Below, piece after piece: positions 25,682-34,428 of a stretch of 64,000 nt of DNA. Position 1 is the stretch's first letter; each line of letters starts with the position of its first letter. This stretch comes from Pseudomonas cuatrocienegasensis. GTDB taxonomy: Bacteria > Pseudomonadota > Gammaproteobacteria > Pseudomonadales > Pseudomonadaceae. The DNA lies in the NCBI RefSeq assembly GCF_900110925.1, contig NZ_FOFP01000013.1, positions 1-64,000 on the forward strand, given 5' to 3'. A model generated the notes under the pieces. The model was given only the letters and a program-made list of their open reading frames with translations, ran no database searches and was not told the origin of the DNA. Made by a program: the position numbers and the translations under genes.

Positions 25682-25710
25682 ATCGTATAGGCACAACGCC
25701 ACCACGTCAA
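25682..25710 (-). promoter_or_regulatory. sigma-70-type promoter for the VPLPA-CTERM gene pair
   Basis: On the minus strand TTGACG, 17 bases, TACGAT: five of six and four of six matches to the -35 and -10 consensus with ideal spacing. It would start RNA about 57 bases before ATG 25618. Confidence 0.5.
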
Positions 25711-25801
25711 CAGCCCGTCACGACGATAAAATTAAATAAATTACAGCCAAAAATCGTCAGAAAGCCGCCGCCACAAAAAATCTCCAATGCGGCCTTTCCT
25801 A

Positions 25802-26689
25802 GGTTCTGTACGACAATTCCGAACGGTTAAAGTCGACGCCATGACAGGCTGGAGGCACGCATGGCAGAGCGCTACAAACTCCCAGATGCAGCTTCCTAGC
25901 TGATCGCCGATTTGGTTCCCCCCGAACAAAAAATGGGGCGACCTCGCAGTGATGACCGACTGACGCTCAATGGCATCTTCTGGATCTTGTGCTCAGGTGC
26001 TGCCTGGCGCGATCTGCCGGGGCGCTTCAGCCCATGGTCGGCTGTGGGTCAGCGCTTTCATGATTGGAAAGACGACGGCACGTTCGACCAACTGCTTGAT
26101 CGGCTGCACATTCGCCTGAATCAGGGAGGCCTGATCGATCTGGATACCTGGATGATCGACTCCACGGCGGTACGAGCAACCCGAGCCTCTGCTGGCACCG
26201 GGAAAAAGGGAGCCAGAAGAACCGATAGACCATGCGCTGGGGCGCAGCCGAAATGGTCTGACCACAAAGATCAATATGATTTGCGATGCCAACGGCGTCC
26301 CTCCACGTTTTCTGCTGTCGCCGGGTGAGGTCAGCGACATCTCGGATGCTCAAGCACTCTTGGATCAGATACGCATCCCCGGCAAACAAGGCCGGTCTCG
26401 CAGCGCTGCCGCTGGTCGCACGCAGAAAAGGGGCTACGATGCCGAGCAGTTACCGGACGCAGCCTGTGATTCCACCGCGAACCATGAAGCGCAAGCCCAA
26501 GCCGGGCTGCCCCGACTGTTCGACCACCCGAAATACCGACAACGGAACATCATTGAGCAAATGTTCGGCTAGCTAAAAGAGGATCGCAGGATCGGCACTC
26601 GCGATGACAAGCTGGCAAGAAGTTTTGCCGCCATGCTCATACTGGCCTGCACGCTGCGGTGCCTAAGGCTGTAGTTTTCGTATGGAACC
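25802..26689 (+). mobile_element. IS5-family (IS427-like) insertion sequence, inactive
   Basis: The ends form an imperfect inverted repeat: left GGTTCTGTACGACAA, right (minus strand) GGTTCCATACGAAAA. The length of 888 bases suits the IS427 group of IS5. The flanking CTAG and CTAA fit the Y-T-A-R target preference but are no longer identical. The transposase inside is broken. Confidence 0.8.
25861..26674 (+). pseudogene. broken IS5-family transposase
   Basis: Starts MAERYKLPDAAS, then TAG at 25897 in place of the usual tryptophan codon, then continues LIADLV, MGRPRSDDRLTLNGIFWILC, GAAWRDLPGRFSPW, GLIDLDTWMIDSTAVRATRA. Near 26270 the frame shifts to ICDANGVPPRFLLSPGEVSD; another gap follows, then HPKYRQRNIIEQMFG, a second TAG at about 26571, and LKEDRRIGTRDDKLARSFAA. 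The DDE motif pieces (DSTAVRA, E in NIIEQMF) are still readable but the gene cannot be made into protein. Confidence 0.9.
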
Positions 26690-26733
26690 TAACGTAGATT
26701 GATCTAAAAGACACACTCTTGAGCAAGTAAAAA

Positions 26734-28155
26734 TTAATACGCATGCTTGCCAGTGAAGGCAAAGACAGTACGCAGAAGGATGACAAAATCAAGCCAGAGC
26801 GACCAGTTATTAATGTATTCGATATCTGACTCAACACGCTGCATCATTTGCTCTAAGTCTTTTGTTTCACCACGAAAACCACGGACTTGAGCCAAGCCCG
26901 TTATACCCGGCTTAATCTTGTGACGCGCAAAGTAATCAACGATTCCGTCCGAGTACTCAGCATCATGCTGAATGGCATGTGGCCGAGGCCCAACCAGCGA
27001 CATTTCACCCATAAGCACGTTGAATAACTGCGGTAGCTCATCGAGACTCGTCCGACGAATAAAAGCGCCTACGCGGGTCACGCGGGGGTCATTTTTCTCT
27101 GCCTGCTTAACAATGCCACCCTCAGCTTGATGAACGACCATACTGCGGAACTTCCAGATGCGAAAAATACCACCACTCCAGCCCATGCGTTCTTGCCGGA
27201 AGAACACCGGCCCCGGACTATCGATTTTTATGGCAATCGCCACGGCCAGTAACAAAGGAGCAATGAAAATCAACGCAAGAGACGCCAACAGCCTGTCTTC
27301 AAGATTCTTCAGGAAAAGGCGCATCCCCATGAGCGGAGTTTCAGATAGGGTTAGCACAGGGATGCCTGCAATTTCACGGACACTGTGATTAATCAAGCGC
27401 AGCGAGAAAATATCAGGCACCCAATTAACCGCAATGTGCTTACTCAGCAACTTGAGATAGACCTCCTCAATAACCTCGGAAGCATCCAGGGGAGTAACAA
27501 AGTACACGGTACGAATAGAGTATTTCTTGATCAAGTCATCGAGATCAGAAATATTCCCCAGCATCGATAAATCTCGTGAAACTTCCGCAGAGGCCACATT
27601 CTGGTCATCATTGTTAATCAGAACGCATCCGACTATTCGCTCACCAAGCCATGGATTATTACTGATTTTCTGATGTAGAAAGTTAGCCAACCGCCCCGAG
27701 CCTATGATGAGGGAGTTCTCTAACTGCGTGGGGTTATTCAAAAACTTTTTCTGCACTTCACGCATCGCAACATGCAACAAAAGCTGAACAAAAAATCCAA
27801 TACAGTACAACTGCCCAACCAACAAACGTGAATACTGCTCACTTTGTTTGGTAAGAAAAGCCATGGCAACCAAAAAAGCAAACGTAGCGGTCCACGCCTT
27901 AAACAACTTGAAGGCCTTTAGGGTAAGCCCGACATTACTTCGATAGATTGCATAATGATCATAAACAACAGCCAAAGCCCCGAGCAACATCATAAGCATG
28001 ATGACATATGCCGGAGTTAAATAACCTATATGATAGTCGACCAACCACCAAGTAACACCAGTCACGGCCAAACCATCAAGACCCGCCTGAATAGAGTTAC
28101 TGGTACTGCTTCGACGCTGAAGTATTGATCGCCGACCGCCGGGCTGAAACGTCAT
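26734..28155 (-). CDS. undecaprenyl-phosphate sugar phosphotransferase (WcaJ/PssY type)
   Basis: A 473-residue inner-membrane enzyme that starts the repeat unit by moving hexose-1-phosphate from a UDP-sugar to undecaprenyl phosphate. Four N-terminal membrane helices, a central nucleotide-binding-like domain (SLIIGSGRLANFLHQKI), another helix near residue 285, and the C-terminal catalytic domain with FFRQERMGWSGGIFRIWKFR, the KNDPRVTRVGAFIRRTSLDE segment and ELPQLFNVLMGEMSLVGPRP. The start ATG 28155 is preferred to an upstream GTG/ATG extension. It stands between the dead IS5 element and the exosortase-associated ATPase. The sugar is probably glucose or galactose. Confidence 0.92.
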   Translation of the reverse strand: MTFQPGGRRSILQRRSSTSNSIQAGLDGLAVTGVTWWLVDYHIGYLTPAYVIMLMMLLGALAVVYDHYAIYRSNVGLTLKAFKLFKAWTATFAFLVAMAFLTKQSEQYSRLLVGQLYCIGFFVQLLLHVAMREVQKKFLNNPTQLENSLIIGSGRLANFLHQKISNNPWLGERIVGCVLINNDDQNVASAEVSRDLSMLGNISDLDDLIKKYSIRTVYFVTPLDASEVIEEVYLKLLSKHIAVNWVPDIFSLRLINHSVREIAGIPVLTLSETPLMGMRLFLKNLEDRLLASLALIFIAPLLLAVAIAIKIDSPGPVFFRQERMGWSGGIFRIWKFRSMVVHQAEGGIVKQAEKNDPRVTRVGAFIRRTSLDELPQLFNVLMGEMSLVGPRPHAIQHDAEYSDGIVDYFARHKIKPGITGLAQVRGFRGETKDLEQMMQRVESDIEYINNWSLWLDFVILLRTVFAFTGKHAY

Positions 28156-28696
28156 GATGACACCGCCATGTATTGGAACACAGGAACTCTCATCACCCCA
28201 AAAGCAGGTGAACAAATAGCGTTATAAGTTAATTGATCAGATTGAGGTAATTCAGCCTCCATCATATCCAACACACTGATGGCACGCCCATACGAACACC
28301 TCATAGACGAACACCACTCACACTTACCTCATAGAATCAACGCCTGGACCCCACAGACGACCCAGCGCCCAAGACAAGCAATATACAAGCCAACCAGCAC
28401 CCCGCAGCGACGCTCAAATCACGTCAATTATCAAACTGTACGAAACCAGACACCAGGGATGTGATGGTGTAGAGATCTTGAGGCCTATACCCCGCAGATG
28501 GCTCTGCGCGCTAAGCGCCTCAGGTTGAAGCCTCTAAATGTCCGCCTCCCACCCCAAGGATTCGATAACCTGAGTCTGATCTCTAGCCAGCATCTCAGGC
28601 ATATCTCGTGCACAGTGAAAAGCCACCCAGGCTGCTCTGGGTAGCTGTCGTCTTTAATAACGCGCAGCAGGTTGCAGTCACGCCCTCAAACCACAT
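28156..28696. other. gene-free stretch between the sugar phosphotransferase and ATPase genes
   Basis: No convincing coding region is visible. Besides the terminator for the ATPase gene at 28617-28646 it must hold the promoter of the priming transferase, for which no clear -35/-10 pair stands out. The stretch 28279-28464 has an open frame with no ribosome site and was not called. Confidence 0.5.
28617..28646 (-). terminator. terminator after the exosortase-associated ATPase
   Basis: On the minus strand AGCTACCCAG pairs with CTGGGTGGCT (one G-U pair) around AGCAGC and is followed by TTTTC. It lies about 50 bases beyond the ATPase stop. Confidence 0.65.
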
Positions 28697-29524
28697 TCAG
28701 CCTTGGTCCATCGAAAACACGCCAAACTCACCTTGATCTGCCACAACATCCTCAATAATGCCGACATCGATTCGAGCCAGCCCTTCCGAAAAACCATATA
28801 CCAGGGCGGTATCACACAGAATATTGATGCTCCGCGGTACTCCACGGCTAAAGTGGGCAATTCGCACGTTTGCAGCTGAAGTAAACAGCGGCTCCATTCG
28901 CCCCGAAACCATCAGCCGGTGCTGAATGTAGGCAGCAACTTCCCCTGTCTCAAGGGGGGGAATAAAAAAATGCGACGATACTCGTTGCGCTAACTGCCGA
29001 AGCTCTGGACGTCGCAAGACCTCCTTTAACTGAGGCTGGCCAACAAGAATTATCTGCAGAAGCTGGTCTTTGTCTGCATTTATGTTTGACAGCATGCGCA
29101 GAGACTCAAGCGCACTGACACTTAGATTTTGCGCCTCATCGACAATCAACAATACGCGCTTACCCGAACCATACTGCCGCACCAAAAACTTCTGAAACGT
29201 GTCGTATAGGGCCACTGTCGATAGCCCCTCATACGGCAGACCAAAAGCGAGCACGACCCACTCCAGCAGGCTGGTCACTTCTTGGTGAGTATTGCTCACA
29301 AGCCCAACCAGAGCCTGCCCATCAAGGTTATTAAGCAGATTGCGTATCAACGTCGTCTTACCGCAACCTATATCCCCACTGATGACCGTGAAACCTGCCC
29401 TATTGACAACGCTATACTCAAGCATGGCGTACGCCATACTGTGCCTTTTCCCCATAAACAAAAACCCAGGATCTGGCTGGATGGAAAATGGCTTTTCTCG
29501 GAGTCCGTAGAACGCTTCATACAT
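28697..29524 (-). CDS. ExeA-like AAA ATPase, exosortase-system associated (TIGR03015 type)
   Basis: A 275-residue ATPase: MYEAFYGLREKPFSIQPDPG at the start is the family signature, Walker A is GDIGCGKTT (about residues 50-58), Walker B is LLIVDEAQNL, and QLAQRVSSHFFIPPL plus the sensor region SRGVPRSINILCDTALV follow. Its family is almost confined to exosortase/EPS loci and related to ExeA/GspA. Normal family members have a C-terminal extension; here it ends at about the ATPase core. The task is unknown; it may drive assembly of the export machine. It follows PrsT by 20 bases. Confidence 0.88.
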   Translation of the reverse strand: MYEAFYGLREKPFSIQPDPGFLFMGKRHSMAYAMLEYSVVNRAGFTVISGDIGCGKTTLIRNLLNNLDGQALVGLVSNTHQEVTSLLEWVVLAFGLPYEGLSTVALYDTFQKFLVRQYGSGKRVLLIVDEAQNLSVSALESLRMLSNINADKDQLLQIILVGQPQLKEVLRRPELRQLAQRVSSHFFIPPLETGEVAAYIQHRLMVSGRMEPLFTSAANVRIAHFSRGVPRSINILCDTALVYGFSEGLARIDVGIIEDVVADQGEFGVFSMDQG

Positions 29525-29544
29525 AATAAATTGCCTTACGCATA

Positions 29545-31950
29545 TTACAGCCCTTGCAGTGCCTCGCGAATCCGCTCAACGTCTTGGGGGCTATTCGCCT
29601 GACTCAACTCAAGCGCCTTTTCGAGTTCTTCTCGGGCCTGCTCTTTTTTATTCAATGCCGCATAACTCATACCGAGGTGATAGCGGAAAACTGGTTGCTC
29701 AGGTAACTGGCGGACTGCATCCTTGATCAGCACCACACCTTCCTCAAACTTCCCTAACCGATAGCTGGCCCAGCCGAGGGTATCCTTAAAATAAGGCACA
29801 TCACTACGCCTGAAGCGAAGCGCCAGTTCGTATGCACGAACCCAGTTGGCCTGTTCGGTAGTGTGGTCACTCAATAGGCTTGCAAGATTGTTGACCGCAA
29901 CATCGGAACCGGGATAGTCCTTGTGCAGCGCCTCATAAGCAGCTATGGCATCATTAAAACGCCCAGACACTTCGAAGATTCCAGCTTGGACCATCAGCAA
30001 CTCAAAATTACCCGGCGATGCCAGTAAGCCCTGCTTAATATTTTCCTCCGCTTCAGAGATACGGTCAGCACGCATGTTCGCGTTAGCCAAGTTTATATAT
30101 CCCGCTGCTTGTGCCGGTTGAATACTTATAACCTGCTGAAAGACCTCAATTGCGGCGACATCATCCTTATCGGTGACATGCAGCTCGCCCAAGAGCAAAA
30201 GTGCACTAACATTGTTCGGATCAGCCTGAATGACCGAACGCAGAAAATCCTTTGCCTCGTTCACCCTGCCGGCCAGTACGTAGGAGCGCACTAAGGCCAC
30301 CATGGGCTGGACTTCTGCCGGTGCTGCATCGTAAACACGCCGAAAAGCAGCAATGCTTTCAGAGTAATCTTGGCGGGCGGCAAAGATGGTTCCGCGAATC
30401 TCATCAGCGACCAATTCCTGACCTGACAACTGACTCATCTGATCGGCCACTGCTTGCGCTCCAGACCAATTGCCCTGATTGATCCGAGCCTGCGCAAGTA
30501 CTTTCATCGCCGGCACGTGGCCTGGCGCTTCCTCTAATATCTCTGATGCGACAATCTCGGCACGAGGCATTTGGCCCCGCTGCAAAAGAAACTCAGCATA
30601 AGCCATGCCGAACTGCACCACCGGCTTACCGACCTCATAGGCCTTCAGATAATTTTCCTGAGCAAGCTCAGTGGCGCCAGTGAGCTCATAGGCTTTGGCC
30701 AACATTAATAATGCACGAGGAGAGTTGGGCGAGTCTCGTAGAATGCTGCGTAAATCAGCAATCGCCTCATCGTACTGGCGGTCATCCATGAATAGGCTTG
30801 CTCTGAGAAGCAAACCCTGCTCATTGCGCTGGTCTCCAGCGAGCACTTCATTAATGAGGGCCTGTGCGGCTGGCTTATCACCATTCAGGAGCAAATCCCC
30901 AGCCAGTAAGCCCTTAGCTTTGATCGCATCTGGTGTATCGCCAGATCTTGAAATGATAGTGCGAAATATCGCTTCGGCCGCACGCTGATCGCCCTGAGAC
31001 TGCTGCATCGATGCTAGCGCAAAGCTGAGTTCATTATTGCCAGTGTCGGCAGAAATCATTTCCTGCAGATGCTGAAGTGCAGCATCCCGACCCTTGATGG
31101 TGCCAATAAAGCGCACAACATCAAGACTGGCCTCAACATCATCCGGATTTTCCGCCGCAATGGCTCGATACTCGGCCTCAGCCGCATCAGCGCGCCCATG
31201 GACCAAATAAAATTCCGCCAAAGAGTGGCGCAGGGCTCGTGTCTCAGGATAGAGCGCAATCAATTTGCGGAAAATTGCCTCGGATGAGTCTGTTTGCGAC
31301 ATCGCCTCGAGTGCTTGTACCTTGATGAGCTGCAGTGCAATATTTTTATCGTTGACCTTTAAGCCTCGGTCCAGATATTCAATGGCTTTTTCCGCGTCAT
31401 TGGCCGCCAGCCGCTCAGTCGCAAGTACCACCAGCGCATCAATATTGTTCGGGCTTATCTTTAACGCTGCATTTGCCTGGGCAACAGCTCCAGCCTTATC
31501 GTCGAGCTTGTAGAGGACACCAGCACGCAGACCCAGTACTTCAGCATTATTGGGTGCTATACCGAGGGTAAAGTCACTGGCGGCCAGCGCCCTATCTAAT
31601 CGACCGGCAGCCAGCAGCATGCGACCCAGTTTTATCTGGGTCTCAAGGTGCTGAGGATCATAATCAGCCACTTTATTGAGCAACCCGAACAGTTTTTCCC
31701 AGTCGCCCTGCTGTTCGGCAATCTGAGCCAACGCGAACCATGCTGCAGTGAGATCCGGCCTGATTTGTAGCGCGTTCTGTAACTCAATCCGCGCCTTGAG
31801 CAAATCACCTTGCTCCATCAGTGCTACGCCCCTTTCGTAGTACTTAGTGGCCTTCTCTTCTGGTGAGGAGCACGCCGTCAAGCCAACAAAGAAGACTGCC
31901 AGCAGGGCGCCCCGAATGTTATTGCCAGCGTTGAGCTTATGTATCTTCAT
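29545..31950 (-). CDS. prsT: PEP-CTERM-system TPR lipoprotein (PrsT type)
   Basis: An 801-residue protein made almost wholly of tetratricopeptide repeats from about residue 35 to the end. A lipobox LTAC at Cys27 follows a short signal peptide; Ser at +2 predicts outer-membrane anchoring. The opening SSPEEKATKYYERGVALMEQ and DLLKARIELQNALQIRPD match PrsT (TIGR02917), a marker of XrtA-type polysaccharide loci. It may act as a periplasmic scaffold for the polysaccharide export apparatus, like the TPR parts of AlgK or PelB. Usual family length is about 900, so this one is slightly short. Confidence 0.9.
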   Translation of the reverse strand: MKIHKLNAGNNIRGALLAVFFVGLTACSSPEEKATKYYERGVALMEQGDLLKARIELQNALQIRPDLTAAWFALAQIAEQQGDWEKLFGLLNKVADYDPQHLETQIKLGRMLLAAGRLDRALAASDFTLGIAPNNAEVLGLRAGVLYKLDDKAGAVAQANAALKISPNNIDALVVLATERLAANDAEKAIEYLDRGLKVNDKNIALQLIKVQALEAMSQTDSSEAIFRKLIALYPETRALRHSLAEFYLVHGRADAAEAEYRAIAAENPDDVEASLDVVRFIGTIKGRDAALQHLQEMISADTGNNELSFALASMQQSQGDQRAAEAIFRTIISRSGDTPDAIKAKGLLAGDLLLNGDKPAAQALINEVLAGDQRNEQGLLLRASLFMDDRQYDEAIADLRSILRDSPNSPRALLMLAKAYELTGATELAQENYLKAYEVGKPVVQFGMAYAEFLLQRGQMPRAEIVASEILEEAPGHVPAMKVLAQARINQGNWSGAQAVADQMSQLSGQELVADEIRGTIFAARQDYSESIAAFRRVYDAAPAEVQPMVALVRSYVLAGRVNEAKDFLRSVIQADPNNVSALLLLGELHVTDKDDVAAIEVFQQVISIQPAQAAGYINLANANMRADRISEAEENIKQGLLASPGNFELLMVQAGIFEVSGRFNDAIAAYEALHKDYPGSDVAVNNLASLLSDHTTEQANWVRAYELALRFRRSDVPYFKDTLGWASYRLGKFEEGVVLIKDAVRQLPEQPVFRYHLGMSYAALNKKEQAREELEKALELSQANSPQDVERIREALQGL

Positions 31951-31971
31951 TTAATAATCCAACCCCGGAGA

Positions 31972-33516
31972 TCAATGCGGCACATGAGCCGCCAGTCGCG
32001 GCACAGCGAGTTTCATGAAATCTTGTAGGCGTTGATCCGCGTCAGCAGGCGCCTCAAAAGGCCGGATTGCTGTAGTTACACGCACCAAAGCCCCATCGCT
32101 ACGATTGCGAACTAAGGCATCCACTAACAAATACCATTTCATCCAGTACTCGTTGGCAATCCGCCGGCCACGCTGCTCAAACCAATAATAAACAAGCTGA
32201 CGCTGCCCTCCGCGCTCAATGATGACGCGATTCACTTCAAAAGCCCCATCACTCGAGTTCGCCAGCAGCACGGGCACACGACTCAGCCCTGTGATAAGCC
32301 AACCGCCACCCGGAATACAGACTTGTGGTGAGTGTGGCGAGACGCCCTTACGCTGAGAACCGTAAAAGGCCACATAAAAATTAACCACATCCGTCTCACC
32401 ACGCCGGTAATCCGCGATGACATAGTCATCCAGCCCCAAGCTATTTTCGACCTCAACGTCCATTCGACTCTCGCTCGCTTGCCACTCATCCAAGAGCAAT
32501 GGAAAAACCGTGAGCGGGAGGCGATCCAGACGTAGCTCCTCACGATCGCTAACGCCATTTACGGCCAGACTGGCGAGTACAAGGATTGGCAGCGCAAAAA
32601 ACAGCGGGTGACGAATAATTGTCGGTCCAGGCCGCGCACCACCACCATGGATAACGGGGAAGTTCAGGACATCCAGCACGCCCCTTCGGGCCCCCAGTCG
32701 CTCGAATACCCATACCTCGGCGAGCAAGATCATCAGGCATGCCATAAAGATGATCCAGCCTTCAAAATAATGCAGAAAACCATCTGCCATGCCTATGCCC
32801 CAGCGCTCGACCAGCACACCGACCGCAGCAATGCGCAAGCTGTTCGTCAACACAGTCACCGGGATAGTGGACAGAAACAGCAACCCTTTCTGCCATAGCG
32901 GCCCGCGAAACATATAGGCCATCAAGAAGCCGATGCTCAGTAACGGGTAGAGGTAGCGTAAGCCACTACAGGCCTCAACGACCTGCAGCCGGTAGATACC
33001 GAGATCAATAACGTTGCCTTCGAGAAAGACCGAGATATCGAGGACTCTAAGCACCCACACACCGATTTCTGATGACAGTAACTGCAGGCGCCAAGAAAGC
33101 TGGGAGTCAACGAAATGAGGCAAGGGAATGGCGAACACAAGCAGGAGTAAAGGCAGCGCTGTCACTCGAAGCAGCGGGCGACCACCCAAACAAAGCAACA
33201 AGGCCAACAGGCAAAACAGAAACCCGTACTGCACAATGATGAAGATCGCGGTCAGCTCCCCCATCAGCAACATGCCAGTCGAGACCAGCAAGAGCAGCAG
33301 CCCAACCCAAGACGGCGGGCCGACACTCTCGCGCAATGCATCGCGGCGCTGCCAGAGCAACCACAGGCTTATGAGCGGAATGAAAAAGCCGTGACTGTAT
33401 TCCTCTTGCTTGCTCCAGCGGCTAGTCAGCTCGACCAAGCCGCCAAAATAGGCGACGACGGCCAGAAGAACGGCGACTGCAAAAAAAATAGACATCCGCC
33501 CTATCTTGCCGGCCAT
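31972..33516 (-). CDS. xrtD: exosortase fused to EpsI domain, probable XrtD
   Basis: A 514-residue inner-membrane transpeptidase-like protease. The first 300 residues hold about eight membrane helices with the exosortase triad: Cys183 in VVEACSGLRYL, Arg228 in TNSLRIAAVG, His249 in FLHYFEGW. From about residue 310 the EpsI-like domain follows (VNFYVAFYGSQRKGVSPHSP, CIPGGGW, QLVYYWFEQRGR). A fused exosortase-EpsI of this size together with VPLPA-type substrates is what is known for XrtD. AAGGA precedes the ATG. It would cut the sorting signals of the proteins at 24456, 25076 and 33682. XrtA is the main alternative but recognises VPEP signals, which are absent here. Confidence 0.88.
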   Translation of the reverse strand: MAGKIGRMSIFFAVAVLLAVVAYFGGLVELTSRWSKQEEYSHGFFIPLISLWLLWQRRDALRESVGPPSWVGLLLLLVSTGMLLMGELTAIFIIVQYGFLFCLLALLLCLGGRPLLRVTALPLLLLVFAIPLPHFVDSQLSWRLQLLSSEIGVWVLRVLDISVFLEGNVIDLGIYRLQVVEACSGLRYLYPLLSIGFLMAYMFRGPLWQKGLLFLSTIPVTVLTNSLRIAAVGVLVERWGIGMADGFLHYFEGWIIFMACLMILLAEVWVFERLGARRGVLDVLNFPVIHGGGARPGPTIIRHPLFFALPILVLASLAVNGVSDREELRLDRLPLTVFPLLLDEWQASESRMDVEVENSLGLDDYVIADYRRGETDVVNFYVAFYGSQRKGVSPHSPQVCIPGGGWLITGLSRVPVLLANSSDGAFEVNRVIIERGGQRQLVYYWFEQRGRRIANEYWMKWYLLVDALVRNRSDGALVRVTTAIRPFEAPADADQRLQDFMKLAVPRLAAHVPH

Positions 33517-33603
33517 AAGGAGATCCTTCCTGATTGATTAATTTTCCGCGCACACCGCCGCGCGCCTTGGGCGGAGAGTGGGGCCGCCAACCTAAATTTA
33601 CTA

Positions 33604-33638
33604 GGGTCTTTACGAGACCCGGCGGCGAGAGATAATAT
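33604..33638 (+). promoter_or_regulatory. putative promoter and palindrome ahead of the third VPLPA-CTERM gene
   Basis: TTTACG (33609-33614), 18 bases, TAATAT (33633-33638) could be a sigma-70 promoter for the 33682 gene. The -35 box lies inside the perfect inverted repeat GGGTC-TTTACGA-GACCC (33604-33620), placed where a repressor or activator could bind. The divergent exosortase gene begins at 33516, so the same site could affect both. Confidence 0.35.
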
Positions 33639-33681
33639 CACTATAACATCACCCACCCACATCACCTTTCGGTGCACGGCC

Positions 33682-34428
33682 ATGAAAATACGAGTTTCTA
33701 GGACGCTTGTCGCTATCCTGTTTTGCGGGTTAGCCACCGCTAGCCATAGTGCCCTGGCCGCAACGACAACACTGCAATACCAAGGCGCGGCCTACGGCTT
33801 CCTCAACGGAAAGATCAAGGCCGACTTCACCCCCTCGACCTGGTGGAACCCCGGCTCCTGGGGGCTTGAAACCCAATCAGCATCTGCCGGCGGTTTCAAC
33901 ATGCTGGACAAAGGTACCGGTCAGTCACTGATTGCTTGGTGCGTGGATGTGTTTACTGCGATCAGCAACAAATTTGATTACACGGTTGGCAGTCCCAGCC
34001 AGCTCAATCGTAGTGACGACCTGCAGAAGCTGGTCAATCAGCGCTACGCCCAAGTGACAGATACGAAAACCTCGGCAGCCTTCCAGTTAGCGATCTGGGA
34101 AATTGTTACCGACACTGGCGGAGGCTACAGCCTTAACAATGGGACGTTTCAAGCAAGCGGCTTTGGCAACGCCCAAGCCCTGGCCCGCGAATGGCTGAAG
34201 CTTGACGGTGTGAACACCGGCAATTACAAAATCAGCTACTTCTATGACAGTATTTTGAACGATAAGAATACCTCGCAGAACCTGATCGCCGTCTCAGCCG
34301 TGCCGCTTCCAGGCGCTGCGGTCTTGATGTTATCGGCACTCGGGCTTGCCGGATTGGTGAGTCGCCGCCGGCGCGCATCAAAATCGTTGCCTGGTGCCGA
34401 GCATCAACATTCGGTTGCCGCTATCTAA
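33682..34428 (+). CDS. VPLPA-CTERM sorting-domain protein, putative exosortase substrate
   Basis: A 248-residue secreted protein. Signal peptide to about residue 27 (ATASHSALA); mature region with a single Cys in LIAWCVDVFTAIS, a segment seen in several PEP-CTERM proteins of unknown function, and AAFQLAIWEIVTDTGGGYSL. The C-terminus has VPLPGAAVLMLSALGLAGLV, then SRRRRASK and a long polar tail. It is transcribed away from the exosortase gene over a 165-base gap. Probably cut by XrtD and placed at the cell surface. Confidence 0.9.
   Translation: MKIRVSRTLVAILFCGLATASHSALAATTTLQYQGAAYGFLNGKIKADFTPSTWWNPGSWGLETQSASAGGFNMLDKGTGQSLIAWCVDVFTAISNKFDYTVGSPSQLNRSDDLQKLVNQRYAQVTDTKTSAAFQLAIWEIVTDTGGGYSLNNGTFQASGFGNAQALAREWLKLDGVNTGNYKISYFYDSILNDKNTSQNLIAVSAVPLPGAAVLMLSALGLAGLVSRRRRASKSLPGAEHQHSVAAI

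Noticed and set aside
28279..28464. 61-codon open frame on the plus strand
   Set aside because: It is rich in H, P, T and R with no start site, in a gap that has to hold a promoter.
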